Part shown: positions 7,909 through 16,222 of the stretch, one piece after another
Position numbering within the stretch: the stretch's first letter is position 1
Layout of the letters: the number at the start of each line of letters is the position of its first letter
Assembly (NCBI GenBank): GCA_023436145.1
Contig: JAEZKP010000087.1
Coordinates: forward strand, 51,854-115,853
DNA from: Fibrobacterota bacterium
GTDB lineage: Bacteria; Fibrobacterota; Chitinivibrionia; Chitinivibrionales; Chitinispirillaceae
DNA: 64,000 bases
Direction of reading: 5' to 3'
Notes under the pieces: model-generated
What the model saw: the letters and a program-made list of their open reading frames with translations, nothing else
Told to the model about the DNA's origin: nothing
Database searches by the model: none
Program-made: the position numbers and the translations under genes

Positions 7909-9726
7909 ATGAAAGCGATTATACTGGCGGCTGGTTACGGAAACAGAATGCGTCCAATGACAGACACACACCACAAAACCATGCTGAAGGTTGCCGGCAA
8001 AACTATTATCAGCAGAATTATTGATGGACTTGTCGAGAATGGAATCAAAGATATCGTGATAGTCACCGGATACCGGGCAGATGAGCTTACCGCTTATCTG
8101 GATAACTGCTATCCTCAATTATCATTTCAATTTGTCCACAATTCGAAATATCGCGAAACCAATAATATCTACTCCATGGCACTTGCCTTTGAACATATTA
8201 CCATAGATAGTGATATTATTCTTATCGAATCTGACCTGCTCTATCAACCGGGAGTAATAAAACGGCTTATATGTTCTCCTCATAAAAATACCGCTCTGGT
8301 TGACAAGTACCGGATAGGTATGGATGGGACTGTAGTTACTGTTGAAAACTCGGTAATAACCAGCGTAATACCACCCCATCTGCAACCTGAATCGTTTGAT
8401 TTCTCTGATAAGTATAAAACCCTCAACATTTACAAATTTTCCAGAGAATTCTGTGAAACTTCATTTAAAAAGCTGCTGATCTATTATGCCAACGTGATAG
8501 ATCGCAATTGCTACTATGAACTTATCCTGGGCATTTTAATTTACATGCAAAAAGAGACGATTCATGCGGAAATAGTTCAGGGAGAAAACTGGTCCGAAGT
8601 AGATGACCCTAATGACCTTCAGGTCGCCGAGTTCGATTTCAATGAGAACAGAAAAGAAATTCTGCAATATGCGTTTGGCGGATATTGGAATTACCATTTC
8701 ACTGATTTCTGCTTTATTCGCAACATGCACTTTCCAAACACTGCCATCATCTCAGAAATGAAAAACGTACTTGCGGATCTCATGCACAATTACGGGTCTC
8801 GTCAAGCCATCTTAGACCGTAAAATGGCCTGGTTCCTATTATGTGATGAAAGCAGAATAACCGCTCTGAACGGAGCTTCACAAATCTATCCGGTTCTCAA
8901 ATCCAGGTTTGAAAATTCTGCCGCACTTATCCCCAATCCCAGCTTCGGCGAATACACCAGGATATTCAGTAAAATCAATACTTATGAAGATAATGGAGAG
9001 TTTGATATTTCTGAAATCGAAAATAAATCGATTAATGCAGAAATTGTTGTCTTTGTTAACCCCAACAACCCAACCGGTACACTTCTTGACACCGAGTGGA
9101 TCTATTCGTTTGCTGCCAGGCACCCACAAAAAGAAATACTGGTTGATGAATCATTCATTGAATTCTCTGAAATTCCCTCCATAATCACAATACTGGAAAA
9201 GAAACCACTCAGTAATATTATGGTCATTAAAAGTCTCAGTAAATCTCTGGGTGTACCTGGGATAAGGCTGGGCTATTTCTACTCCTGTAACCAGAGTATG
9301 AATACCTTTGTAAAACAGAATATCCCCATTTGGAACATGAACTCCATCGCAGAACATTTTCTGGAACTGATTCTCAAACACAGAAACACCCTCAGCAGGT
9401 CTTTTGAGCTGACTATCCGCGACCGCTCCGATTTTGCAGCAGATCTGTCCACCATCCCTTATGTAGATAAAGTATACAAAAGTGGTGCCAATTTCTTATT
9501 AGTCAAATTAAAGGAGAATGCAGATTTTGCTGATCAGTTATGTGGGTATTTGTTATCTGAGAAATCAATGTTTATTAAGGATATAAGTTCAAAGTTCGCC
9601 GATGGTGCCGGATATATCCGCCTTGCAGTGCGTCTGCAGGCTGAAAATCGTCAACTGGTAAGTCATCTTTTTAACTTTATCCCCGATTTTGTGGAAAAAA
9701 ACAGGGACAGGCTGGTCTTAAGCTGA
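7909..9726 (+). CDS. Bifunctional sugar/choline-phosphate-type cytidylyltransferase fused to CobD/HisC-like PLP enzyme
   Basis: A 605-residue two-domain protein. Residues 1-240 are a nucleotidyltransferase (LAAGYGNRMRPMT loop, ESDLLYQPG, then ENWSEVDDPNDL), closest in style to CTP:phosphocholine/LicC-type enzymes. Residues about 245-600 are a fold-type I PLP enzyme with VNPNNPTGT (383-391), Asp413 in VDESFIEF and PLP lysine Lys445 in SLSKSLGVPGIRLGY. Details such as DESFIEF and the QNIPIWNMNS segment look more like CobD (threonine-phosphate decarboxylase) than a transaminase. Decarboxylation of an O-phosphoamino acid followed by CTP activation would yield a CDP-amino-alcohol such as CDP-ethanolamine. 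That coupling is inference; the two domains are directly visible. It lies 17 nt after the YidC-like gene. Confidence 0.82.
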   Translation: MKAIILAAGYGNRMRPMTDTHHKTMLKVAGKTIISRIIDGLVENGIKDIVIVTGYRADELTAYLDNCYPQLSFQFVHNSKYRETNNIYSMALAFEHITIDSDIILIESDLLYQPGVIKRLICSPHKNTALVDKYRIGMDGTVVTVENSVITSVIPPHLQPESFDFSDKYKTLNIYKFSREFCETSFKKLLIYYANVIDRNCYYELILGILIYMQKETIHAEIVQGENWSEVDDPNDLQVAEFDFNENRKEILQYAFGGYWNYHFTDFCFIRNMHFPNTAIISEMKNVLADLMHNYGSRQAILDRKMAWFLLCDESRITALNGASQIYPVLKSRFENSAALIPNPSFGEYTRIFSKINTYEDNGEFDISEIENKSINAEIVVFVNPNNPTGTLLDTEWIYSFAARHPQKEILVDESFIEFSEIPSIITILEKKPLSNIMVIKSLSKSLGVPGIRLGYFYSCNQSMNTFVKQNIPIWNMNSIAEHFLELILKHRNTLSRSFELTIRDRSDFAADLSTIPYVDKVYKSGANFLLVKLKENADFADQLCGYLLSEKSMFIKDISSKFADGAGYIRLAVRLQAENRQLVSHLFNFIPDFVEKNRDRLVLS

Positions 9727-9771
9727 GATAATGCTGTCCGGCTCATTTTACTTGATTGGAAATAACATTCG

Positions 9772-10680
9772 ATGTTAAAGATTCTGATACTGATTTGCCT
9801 GGTAGCTGTAAAAGTGTCATTTGCAAAAGACACATTAAACACTATTTTAAAGAGTAATTTCAATTTCGGTCATCAGAGTGGATACATGTATTCCAGAATG
9901 GGTGACGCTTATTTTAAGGAAGGTGGGTTCTGGGATTTTCAGACCGGTTTAATGGCTTATTACACAAGAGAGATGCCTCTGGTGAAAAACCCCTACTGGG
10001 AAAAACGACTGATGTTAACCGTACCACTATATTTCACAGTATATCCCTGTAACGCAATCGCTCTGGAAATTGAACTTACAGACCTGTTTGTGGAGTTTCC
10101 TTATCAGAATAAGCATAATACAGGTGGAAAGACGCCGCGCTTCAAAACCAAAATACGATTGTTGAAGGAAGGTTTCTACAAACCAGCTGTCGCTTTCACA
10201 GTGGGTGTCGCTTTTTCCAGTGCCAAACCATATACTATTTGGGATAATAATCACAACTATGATGAGAGCAATGGTCTGGCCGGAGCTGGTACTGGAGAAG
10301 CGGATTACCTGCTGTTATTCAATATCTCGAAAAAAATAGGATCTTCACTGATTATCCATTCCCGGTTAGGTCTCGCTCCACTTGGTAGTCCGGTGGAATA
10401 TATGCGTGGCTCCGGACAGGCAGATGAAATTCCATATGGTATTTCTATTTACAATAAGTTTAACCAATCATGGTCTGCACAGATGGAAGTCAGCGGAATG
10501 TACAATGCATTATCATCCACCATACTTGCCCATTATTCAGTATTCAGGATACAGATTCATCGTGAAACTAAAAGGAATACAATAACTCTGAATATAGAGA
10601 AAGGTTTAACCAGAGAAACCGATGAATTCGTTGCCGGTTTTTATCAGACATTTCATTTTGGAAAAAGAAAAACCGGTTAA
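9772..10680 (+). CDS. Putative outer-membrane beta-barrel protein
   Basis: A 302-residue protein with a clear signal peptide (cleavage near AKVSFA-KD or similar around residue 20) and an otherwise non-helical sequence of alternating aromatic and polar strands, for example GVAFSSAKPYTIW and IHSRLGLAPLG. It ends in FYQTFHFGKRKTG, with a terminal aromatic strand a few residues before the stop. The pattern suits an outer-membrane barrel, but I do not recognise the family. It follows the cytidylyltransferase fusion by 45 nt on the same strand and could be the last gene of the envelope cluster, or an independent gene. Confidence 0.6.
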   Translation: MLKILILICLVAVKVSFAKDTLNTILKSNFNFGHQSGYMYSRMGDAYFKEGGFWDFQTGLMAYYTREMPLVKNPYWEKRLMLTVPLYFTVYPCNAIALEIELTDLFVEFPYQNKHNTGGKTPRFKTKIRLLKEGFYKPAVAFTVGVAFSSAKPYTIWDNNHNYDESNGLAGAGTGEADYLLLFNISKKIGSSLIIHSRLGLAPLGSPVEYMRGSGQADEIPYGISIYNKFNQSWSAQMEVSGMYNALSSTILAHYSVFRIQIHRETKRNTITLNIEKGLTRETDEFVAGFYQTFHFGKRKTG

Positions 10681-10729
10681 TTTATTATTAAATCCAGAAG
10701 AATACAGAATCAAGTCAAAGGAGTTATAA

Positions 10730-11302
10730 ATGAAAGCAGCACTTTTATGTGGGAGTCCCAGAAAAAACGGAAACACCGAGTTTTTGCTCAAAAGGTGTGC
10801 AGATCATTTTGAAAAAGCAGGTATTAAAACCCATTTATTTTCTCTTTCAGAACTTCAGGTTAATCCATGTAAAGCCTGCGGCGGCTGCAGAAAACTTGTA
10901 AACAGGTCCTGTGTAATTTCAGATGATGACTTTCATTTACTTTTTCAGACTATGTGTGAGGCACAGATCATCGTTTGTGGTTCTCCGGTTTTTTTTGGTT
11001 CTGCCACTCCTGAGCTTATGTCATTACTGGACAGAGCTGGATACGTATCCCGATCCAACGGGCATCTCTTCTCCAGAAAAATCGGAGGCCCACTGGTAGT
11101 AGCCCGAAGAGCCGGACAAAACTTCACCTACGCCCAACTTCTTTACTGGTATATGATAAACGACATGATCGTTCCAGGCTCCAGTTACTGGAATATCAGT
11201 TTCGGAAGAGAAGCAGGTGAAGTGGCTAATGATCAGGAAGGGCTTGCTACAATCGACAGGTTCTCAGAGAATCTGATTTGGTTAGCAGAGAAACTCTTTT
11301 AG
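10730..11302 (+). CDS. Flavodoxin-like NAD(P)H-dependent FMN reductase / iron-sulfur flavoprotein
   Basis: A 190-residue cytoplasmic protein. The N-terminus CGSPRKNGNTEFLL is the FMN phosphate-binding loop of the flavodoxin-like reductase family, followed by NPCKACGGC (Cys47, Cys50, Cys53), the compact cysteine motif of iron-sulfur flavoproteins and related reductases. A GSPVFFGSATPELMSLLDR segment completes the flavin site. Members carry electrons or reduce quinones and nitro compounds; the partner here is unknown. The ribosome-binding site AAAGGAG precedes the ATG by 7 nt. Confidence 0.88.
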   Translation: MKAALLCGSPRKNGNTEFLLKRCADHFEKAGIKTHLFSLSELQVNPCKACGGCRKLVNRSCVISDDDFHLLFQTMCEAQIIVCGSPVFFGSATPELMSLLDRAGYVSRSNGHLFSRKIGGPLVVARRAGQNFTYAQLLYWYMINDMIVPGSSYWNISFGREAGEVANDQEGLATIDRFSENLIWLAEKLF

Positions 11303-11341
11303 CCCCAGACCACGCTTATTGTCAAATATAGGGGAATAAAA

Positions 11342-11890
11342 ATGAAAATCCGATACAACGCACCGGTAATTCTGACATTCACATTAATAAGTACCGGCAT
11401 ACTTTTCATAAACAGTTCAATGAATGGAACACTTATCAGGAATTTTTTCGTAGCATATCCTCAAATGAGCTTTTCCAACCCGTTGACCTATCTGCGCCTG
11501 TTTTCCCACGCTCTAGGCCATCAGGATTGGAATCATCTTATTGGGAATTTCGCTTTTATCCTGCTTATCGGGCCTATACTTGAGGAAAAATACGGTTCAA
11601 AAAAGCTTCTTTCCATGATGATAATCTCAGCAGCTGTAACCGGCTTACTTAACACATTATTGTTTAACACCGGATTAATGGGTGCAAGCGGAATTGTGTT
11701 CATGTTTATTATTCTGGGGTCATTTACCAATTTTAAATCTGGAGATATCCCTCTTACCTTTATTCTTATTATCTTGTTATTTCTAACCAAAGAGGTACTG
11801 GAAGCATTCCAGAAAGATAACATTTCCCAGTTTGCACATATAACAGGTGGAATCTGCGGAAGTATATTCGGGTTCAAATCCGGAAAGTGA
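11342..11890 (+). CDS. Rhomboid-family intramembrane serine protease
   Basis: A 182-residue polytopic protein. The rhomboid catalytic dyad is visible as Ser116 in MGASGIVF and His166 in FAHITGG, with the oxyanion-side motif HALGHQDWNHLIGN (56-69). Rhomboids cleave membrane-tethered substrates within or near the bilayer; no substrate can be inferred. The length fits a minimal six-helix core. It sits 39 nt after the flavodoxin-like gene and 9 nt before the DsbA-like gene, so the three may be co-transcribed. Confidence 0.87.
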   Translation: MKIRYNAPVILTFTLISTGILFINSSMNGTLIRNFFVAYPQMSFSNPLTYLRLFSHALGHQDWNHLIGNFAFILLIGPILEEKYGSKKLLSMMIISAAVTGLLNTLLFNTGLMGASGIVFMFIILGSFTNFKSGDIPLTFILIILLFLTKEVLEAFQKDNISQFAHITGGICGSIFGFKSGK

Positions 11891-11899
11891 GGAAAATTC

Positions 11900-12679
11900 A
11901 TGAAGAAATATGATTATTGCAGACGAGCGGTTGTTTCCGCTGTTTTTTCTCTCTGTATACTCTCAGGATTATCTGCCAAATCGCCTAATGATACCTGTGG
12001 TATAAAAATCATCGAAAATGCGTTAAAAACTGCTCAGATAAGTGCCAACGAATCACCACAACTTAATGCATTCAGAAAATGGTTGATTGAATTTGAAAAC
12101 CCCTGCAGCAGCATCGTTACAGGCCTGGAAGAGCGAATCAAATTTTTGTCAGATACCACTCGTTTTATTATCGATACATCCGGGCTTACCTTCTCCGGGG
12201 ATAGTGCAGCACCGGTGGAAATAGTGATGTATGTTTCACTAACCTGCCCTCTATGTAAACGGCTTTATAGTGAACTTTTTGACAGTGTAACAGCAGGAAA
12301 TCTTAAGAGTAAAGCGAAGCTGGCAGTAAAACCATTCGGTATCAATATATTCAACTGTGCAATGGTCACCGCATCACACTGGGGAAAACAATCAGAGCTA
12401 CTTAGAGCAGTTGCCCCGATAAAAGAAAGATTATCCTTGGAAATGGTATTACAGGCAGTCGACAGTTTGAAAATTCCGATAGAATCATTCCAATTCAGGA
12501 TGGAAAATCAGAGCACATTGGAATACGTCAGAAAATCACATGAGGAGGCTTCCCAAAACGGAGTCAAGATAACTCCTACCATATTCATAAACTCCCATCG
12601 TTATAAAAGTTATAAAGACAGCAGATGGGTAACCGATGCAGCTGAAATATTATACCGGCGTTTGTCAGAAAAGCACTAA
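11900..12679 (+). CDS. Exported DsbA/DsbG-like thioredoxin-fold protein
   Basis: A 259-residue protein with an N-terminal signal peptide (AVVSAVFSLCILSGLSA) and a thioredoxin-fold domain in the second half. The redox motif is CPLC (Cys116-Cys119) in YVSLTCPLCKRLY, and the cis-proline loop is KITPTIFIN. It is probably a periplasmic thiol oxidoreductase or disulfide isomerase. Extra cysteines occur in the N-terminal region (DTCG, NPCSS). A GAGGAAAA stretch precedes the ATG. It starts 9 nt after the rhomboid gene. Confidence 0.83.
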   Translation: MKKYDYCRRAVVSAVFSLCILSGLSAKSPNDTCGIKIIENALKTAQISANESPQLNAFRKWLIEFENPCSSIVTGLEERIKFLSDTTRFIIDTSGLTFSGDSAAPVEIVMYVSLTCPLCKRLYSELFDSVTAGNLKSKAKLAVKPFGINIFNCAMVTASHWGKQSELLRAVAPIKERLSLEMVLQAVDSLKIPIESFQFRMENQSTLEYVRKSHEEASQNGVKITPTIFINSHRYKSYKDSRWVTDAAEILYRRLSEKH

Positions 12680-12710
12680 AAAGTAAAGCCCCAACCGGAA
12701 ATTAAATTCA

Positions 12711-12750
12711 AGATCAGCTGATAGTCCCGTAAGGATAAGTTCAGCTGATT
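12711..12750. terminator. Candidate bidirectional terminator between dsbA-like and mscS genes
   Basis: Two copies of the self-complementary TCAGCTGA lie about 25 nt apart and can also pair with each other (ATCAGCTGAT with TTCAGCTGAT, 9 of 10). The right copy overlaps the stop of the MscS gene and is followed by TTTTAA. This fits a convergent terminator but is not a textbook one. Confidence 0.38.
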
Positions 12751-13790
12751 TTAATATTCATCCCAGTGGAAGGCAGACCGACTATATCAATGGTTTTAGA
12801 AGCAATTCCAATTTTTTCGTTTTCGAAACCACGAATTATATCCCGGCTCAGCTGATCTTTAAGTTCGCGGATGTCATGATCCTTGGCAATAAATCTTAAT
12901 GTAAGCTCAAGCCCCATCTCAGTAATGCGATAAAAAACCTGAGGCTTCAGTTGTGAAGGCTTCACCAGATACCTTTTCTCAAGCTCCAAAAGATGAGGTT
13001 CGCTTATATCACTTATGGGAATCGTGAGACGGTTAGCAGTTTCCAACATAATCTGTTCAGCTTTAATTCTGTTTTCAGCGTATTTTATGGTAATATTCAT
13101 CTCTTCCCAAAGATAAGGGAAATGGCGGGTATAATTATAAATGGGATTTTCAAAAATTTTGTCGTTGGTGATAGTGACAATCCTGCCGGTATACTGACGA
13201 GCCTTCACCCACATTGCCGGATCCGCTTTCTGAACGGCTGGAGGCTGTCCCATTTCCATTACCGAAGTAGTGGTGAATCGAAGGCTGATGACATCTCCCC
13301 TGACACCACCCATCGATATACGGTCACCCACGTTAAAGAGTCTGCCCCGAAGAATTATGGCATACCCAGCTATGGAGGTGACCACTCTCTGAAGAGCAAA
13401 GACCAAACCTGCGGAAATCAACCCGAAAGCGGTAGCCAGACGCATAGGATCGTCAAACCATATGGAAAGGAATGCGATCAAAAAAACCAGTGTCAGCACA
13501 ATGTTTATAGCCTGGTTTGACCAGAAAAGTGTTCTGATGTCCTTTCTTCCTTTTACAAACAGTCTAATGAAGCGTTTAAGAAGATGATTACAGAGAAGGA
13601 GTAATAAAAGAACTGAAATTGTCAGAAGGGCTTTTCTGCTATTTTCTGCAGTAAAGCCGACCAGTTTCACTCCAAAAATACTGAGTGCTCTGTTGGGACC
13701 GACCAGATCGAAAATTTTCATTTTAAAAATTTTTCCAGCTTTGTCTATGGGCTTAAATATTGAAAATATGGTTGCAATAAGCATACCCAC
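12741..13790 (-). CDS. MscS-family small-conductance mechanosensitive channel
   Basis: A 349-residue membrane protein. Three N-terminal hydrophobic segments precede the MscS pore helix and beta-domain: GLISAGLVFALQRVVTSIAGYA corresponds to TM3, then the LFNVGDRISMGGVRGDVI beta-domain, then a soluble vestibule domain rich in charged residues. Such channels release solutes on hypo-osmotic shock. The gene is monocistronic and convergent with the DsbA-like gene. The annotated ATG gives a short amphipathic N-terminus; a start at a later Met (MKIFDLVG) is possible. Confidence 0.88.
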   Translation of the reverse strand: MGMLIATIFSIFKPIDKAGKIFKMKIFDLVGPNRALSIFGVKLVGFTAENSRKALLTISVLLLLLLCNHLLKRFIRLFVKGRKDIRTLFWSNQAINIVLTLVFLIAFLSIWFDDPMRLATAFGLISAGLVFALQRVVTSIAGYAIILRGRLFNVGDRISMGGVRGDVISLRFTTTSVMEMGQPPAVQKADPAMWVKARQYTGRIVTITNDKIFENPIYNYTRHFPYLWEEMNITIKYAENRIKAEQIMLETANRLTIPISDISEPHLLELEKRYLVKPSQLKPQVFYRITEMGLELTLRFIAKDHDIRELKDQLSRDIIRGFENEKIGIASKTIDIVGLPSTGMNIKIS

Positions 13791-13941
13791 AGAAGGGAAA
13801 TTGTCGATATGATTTGTCTTCTCAGATTATCAGCTAAAGCGCATAATGGCAGTTCCATGGCGGATCATTTATCTTGGAGTCACCACTGGAAACGGAAAAA
13901 ATCGTACGTTAAGAAATATATCAAAAAAATTAAAAATGTAC

Positions 13942-13982
13942 TTGAACTTTAAGGTTTATTTGGTTATATTACCAAATAAACC
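13942..13982 (+). promoter_or_regulatory. arsR promoter with perfect 12-bp palindromic operator
   Basis: GGTTTATTTGGT (13953-13964) and ACCAAATAAACC (13971-13982) form a perfect 12+12 inverted repeat around TATATT. TTGAAC (13942-13947), a 17-nt spacer and TATATT (13965-13970) make a plausible -35/-10 pair, so the operator is centred on the -10 box. Binding of the ArsR protein encoded just downstream would block RNA polymerase. The repeat is seen directly; the factor is inferred. Confidence 0.72.
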
Positions 13983-14003
13983 AATAACCATAGATTGAGA
14001 TGT

Positions 14004-14324
14004 ATGGATAAAAAAGCACAGGCAAAGTTTGAAGCAAAGGCGATAATTATTAAGGCAATGGCACATCCTACTCGCCTACTGATAATTGATGCTTTATCAC
14101 GCCAGGAGCATTGCGTTTGTGAACTCACCGAAATGGTCGGTGCTGATACTTCAACAGTTTCAAAACATTTATCCATATTAAAAAATGCTGGTATCGTTTC
14201 GGATGAAAAAAGAAATCAGATGGTATTTTATAATCTATCCATGCCCTGTGTTCTGAATTTTCTTAATTGTGTGGAATCAGTAATTCAGGAGCGTGCCAAA
14301 GCACAACTGGAACTTATCGGATAA
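14004..14324 (+). CDS. arsR: ArsR/SmtB-family metalloregulator
   Basis: The open frame can begin at TTG 13995, but ATG 14004 (106 residues) is the more natural start. The winged-helix DNA-binding segment is GADTSTVSKHLSILKNAGIV. The sensor motif HCVCELTEM (Cys37, Cys39) matches the ELCVCDL arsenite-binding helix of classical ArsR. In such repressors As(III) binding releases the operator. The perfect inverted repeat upstream is the obvious site for autoregulation. A permease and redox/efflux genes of the organoarsenical type follow on the same strand. Confidence 0.88.
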   Translation: MDKKAQAKFEAKAIIIKAMAHPTRLLIIDALSRQEHCVCELTEMVGADTSTVSKHLSILKNAGIVSDEKRNQMVFYNLSMPCVLNFLNCVESVIQERAKAQLELIG

Positions 14325-14339
14325 TTTTTTTTAATCGCA

Positions 14340-14357
14340 CTTGGCTGTTTTGCCAAA
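14340..14357 (+). promoter_or_regulatory. Short inverted repeat resembling the arsR operator core
   Basis: TTGGC-N6-GCCAA precedes the permease gene. It shares spacing and the TTGG/CCAA core with the centre of the perfect operator upstream of arsR (TTTGGT-N6-ACCAAA). It could be a secondary ArsR site or simply a small hairpin in the arsR-permease intergenic space. Confidence 0.35.
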
Positions 14358-14378
14358 TAGCATAATAAGGAATAAAAA

Positions 14379-15698
14379 ATGGACTGGAAAAAAGAATCAA
14401 AACCGCTAGTGATAATTATCGCAGTTTTTCTGGGGATGTTTTTTCTGCCTATAGGAATTCCACGTTTTGATAACGCGATCTTCGAGGCTCTTCAACTAGT
14501 AAAATGGTATGCAAGAGAACATGTGCTTTTGTGCTTAATACCAGCTTTTTTTATTGCAGGAGCTATAGGTGTTTTTGTAAGTCAGGCATCGGTAATGAAG
14601 TATCTGGGAGCAAAAGCAAACAAAATACTTGCTTACGGAGTCGCCTCAGTATCTGGAACGGTACTGGCTGTTTGCTCCTGCACAGTACTTCCATTGTTTG
14701 CCGGAATTTACAAAATGGGTGCCGGAATTGGTCCTGCATCAGCATTTTTATATTCAGGCCCCGCAATTAATGTATTGTCAATCGTCCTCACGGCTCGTAT
14801 ACTCGGGTTTGAAATTGGGATCGCCCGAGCGATTGGGGCTGTAGTATTCAGTATTGTAATAGGCCTTGTCATGCACGTTATATTTAGAAAAGAGGAAGCG
14901 GTTAAAGCTGCTACTCAGATGGCAATCCCTGATGTTGAGGTGGAAAGACCATTATGGAAAACAGCTGCTTATTTTTTTATTATGATTGCCATATTAGTAT
15001 TTGCCAACTGGGGAAAACCGATGAATGAAAGCGGATTGTGGCATGCATTGTATTCAAATAAATGGATAATCACCTCTACTTTTTCAGCAATATTCGGCTT
15101 AATTCTTATTGCATGGTTTAAAATGGCTTGGTGGAAAGTGGTTTTTGCAGCATTGCCAGCAGCCTTGATTGCACTGATAGCTCCAAAGTCAATACCGCAC
15201 GAGTTTCTTCCGGTGACCGCTTTTGCTGCTGGTTCCATCGGATTATCTGCTGTTACCAGTACCGAAAAAGAAGAAATTGGTGACTGGTTCTCATCAACCT
15301 GGACTTTTGCAAAGCAGATACTGCCATTACTGTTTTTCGGAGTTTTAGTAGCGGGATTTTTACTTGGCCGGGTTGGTCATGAAGGAATCATCCCGTCGGA
15401 GTGGGTTAGTGCTGCGGTAGGTGGAAATTCATTAAGGGCAAATTTTTTTGCCTCCATTGCCGGTGCTTTTATGTATTTCGCTACCTTGACTGAAGTTCCT
15501 ATTTTGCAAGGCCTTATCGGAAGTGGTATGGGTAAAGGACCTGCATTGGCATTGCTACTTGCAGGACCGGCACTCTCTCTTCCTAGCATGTTAGTGCTCA
15601 ATGGTATATTCGGATCAAAGAGAACGGTTACTTTTGTCACCCTTGTAGTGATAATGGCAACCATTTCAGGAATGTTATACGGGATGTTCTTCGCCTGA
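14379..15698 (+). CDS. ArsP-type permease (DUF318 family)
   Basis: A 439-residue protein with about ten hydrophobic segments. Family landmarks are the repeated halves around VCSCTVLPLFAGIYKMGAG and FATLTEVPILQGLIGSGMG, each followed by a small-residue-rich helix (SGPAINVLS, AGPALSLPS). Members such as ArsP export trivalent organoarsenicals; others have no known cargo. Its place between arsR and ArsF/ArsG-like genes supports an arsenical role. A central soluble or extra-membrane section (about 190-290) makes it longer than minimal ArsP proteins. The ribosome-binding site is AAGGA about 8 nt before the ATG. Confidence 0.85.
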   Translation: MDWKKESKPLVIIIAVFLGMFFLPIGIPRFDNAIFEALQLVKWYAREHVLLCLIPAFFIAGAIGVFVSQASVMKYLGAKANKILAYGVASVSGTVLAVCSCTVLPLFAGIYKMGAGIGPASAFLYSGPAINVLSIVLTARILGFEIGIARAIGAVVFSIVIGLVMHVIFRKEEAVKAATQMAIPDVEVERPLWKTAAYFFIMIAILVFANWGKPMNESGLWHALYSNKWIITSTFSAIFGLILIAWFKMAWWKVVFAALPAALIALIAPKSIPHEFLPVTAFAAGSIGLSAVTSTEKEEIGDWFSSTWTFAKQILPLLFFGVLVAGFLLGRVGHEGIIPSEWVSAAVGGNSLRANFFASIAGAFMYFATLTEVPILQGLIGSGMGKGPALALLLAGPALSLPSMLVLNGIFGSKRTVTFVTLVVIMATISGMLYGMFFA

Positions 15699-15763
15699 AT
15701 ATGGCTTTATAGAAACAAATTTTATACTGAAAATTTAACATAGAAGAAAGGGGGGTAAATAAG

Positions 15764-15997
15764 ATGAGAAAACTACAAATTTTAGGAACAGGTTGTCCTA
15801 AATGTAAAAAGCTGGCAGAAGTCGTTGACGAAGTAGCAAAATCGATGGGTATAGATTATGAACTTGTCAAAGTGTCAGATATCAATGAAATTCTAAAATT
15901 CGGTGTTATGATGACACCTGCATTAGCTGTCGATGGTGAAGTAAAGGTTTATGGTAAAATACCAAAACCCGATGAAATAAAGAAAATGATTTCTTAA
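15764..15997 (+). CDS. Small thioredoxin/glutaredoxin-like redox protein
   Basis: A 77-residue protein of the TM0996/MTH895 glutaredoxin-like type. The redox motif is GTGCPKC (Cys11, Cys14) and the cis-proline loop is MMTPALAVDG. In arsenic operons such proteins commonly sit beside the permease and may reduce arsenicals or a partner cysteine protein. The ribosome-binding site GAAAGGGGGG precedes the ATG by about 9 nt. The next gene downstream is a decayed one. Confidence 0.87.
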   Translation: MRKLQILGTGCPKCKKLAEVVDEVAKSMGIDYELVKVSDINEILKFGVMMTPALAVDGEVKVYGKIPKPDEIKKMIS

Positions 15998-16010
15998 AAA
16001 AATCAACTGA

Positions 16011-16215
16011 CTGATCATCTGTCATTCTGCGCCCAAATTGAATTTTTCACGTGCTGGTGCAGCTGATGTTGGTGAGATTGCTGGCAGAGCGGCAAGAAAA
16101 CTTCATAAGGAAGGTGCTGGCAAACTGTTTTGTCTGGCTAGATATCTTCGTATCACAGATTGCGGCTTAGAAAAAGGTTAAAATCCGACAACTGAAAAAA
16201 AAATAGTACAGGGAG
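16011..16215 (+). pseudogene. Decayed DGC-domain putative zinc-binding protein
   Basis: An open stretch between a TGA (16008-16010) and a TAA (16179-16181) lacks a start codon but encodes APKLNFSRAGAADVGEIAGR followed by AARKLHKEGAGKLFCLA, the N-terminal part of DGC-domain zinc-binding proteins (usually FSCSGAADVGEIA, so a Cys to Arg change). It then jumps to YLRITDCGLEKG, which resembles the C-terminal LTDLGLEKG segment of the same family, with the middle missing; after the stop the frame still reads NPTTEKK. This indicates an internal deletion plus stop. Such genes normally sit exactly here in arsR-permease-redox-ArsF-ArsG operons. Homology is judged by eye. Confidence 0.68.
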
Positions 16216-16222
16216 CGTATAA

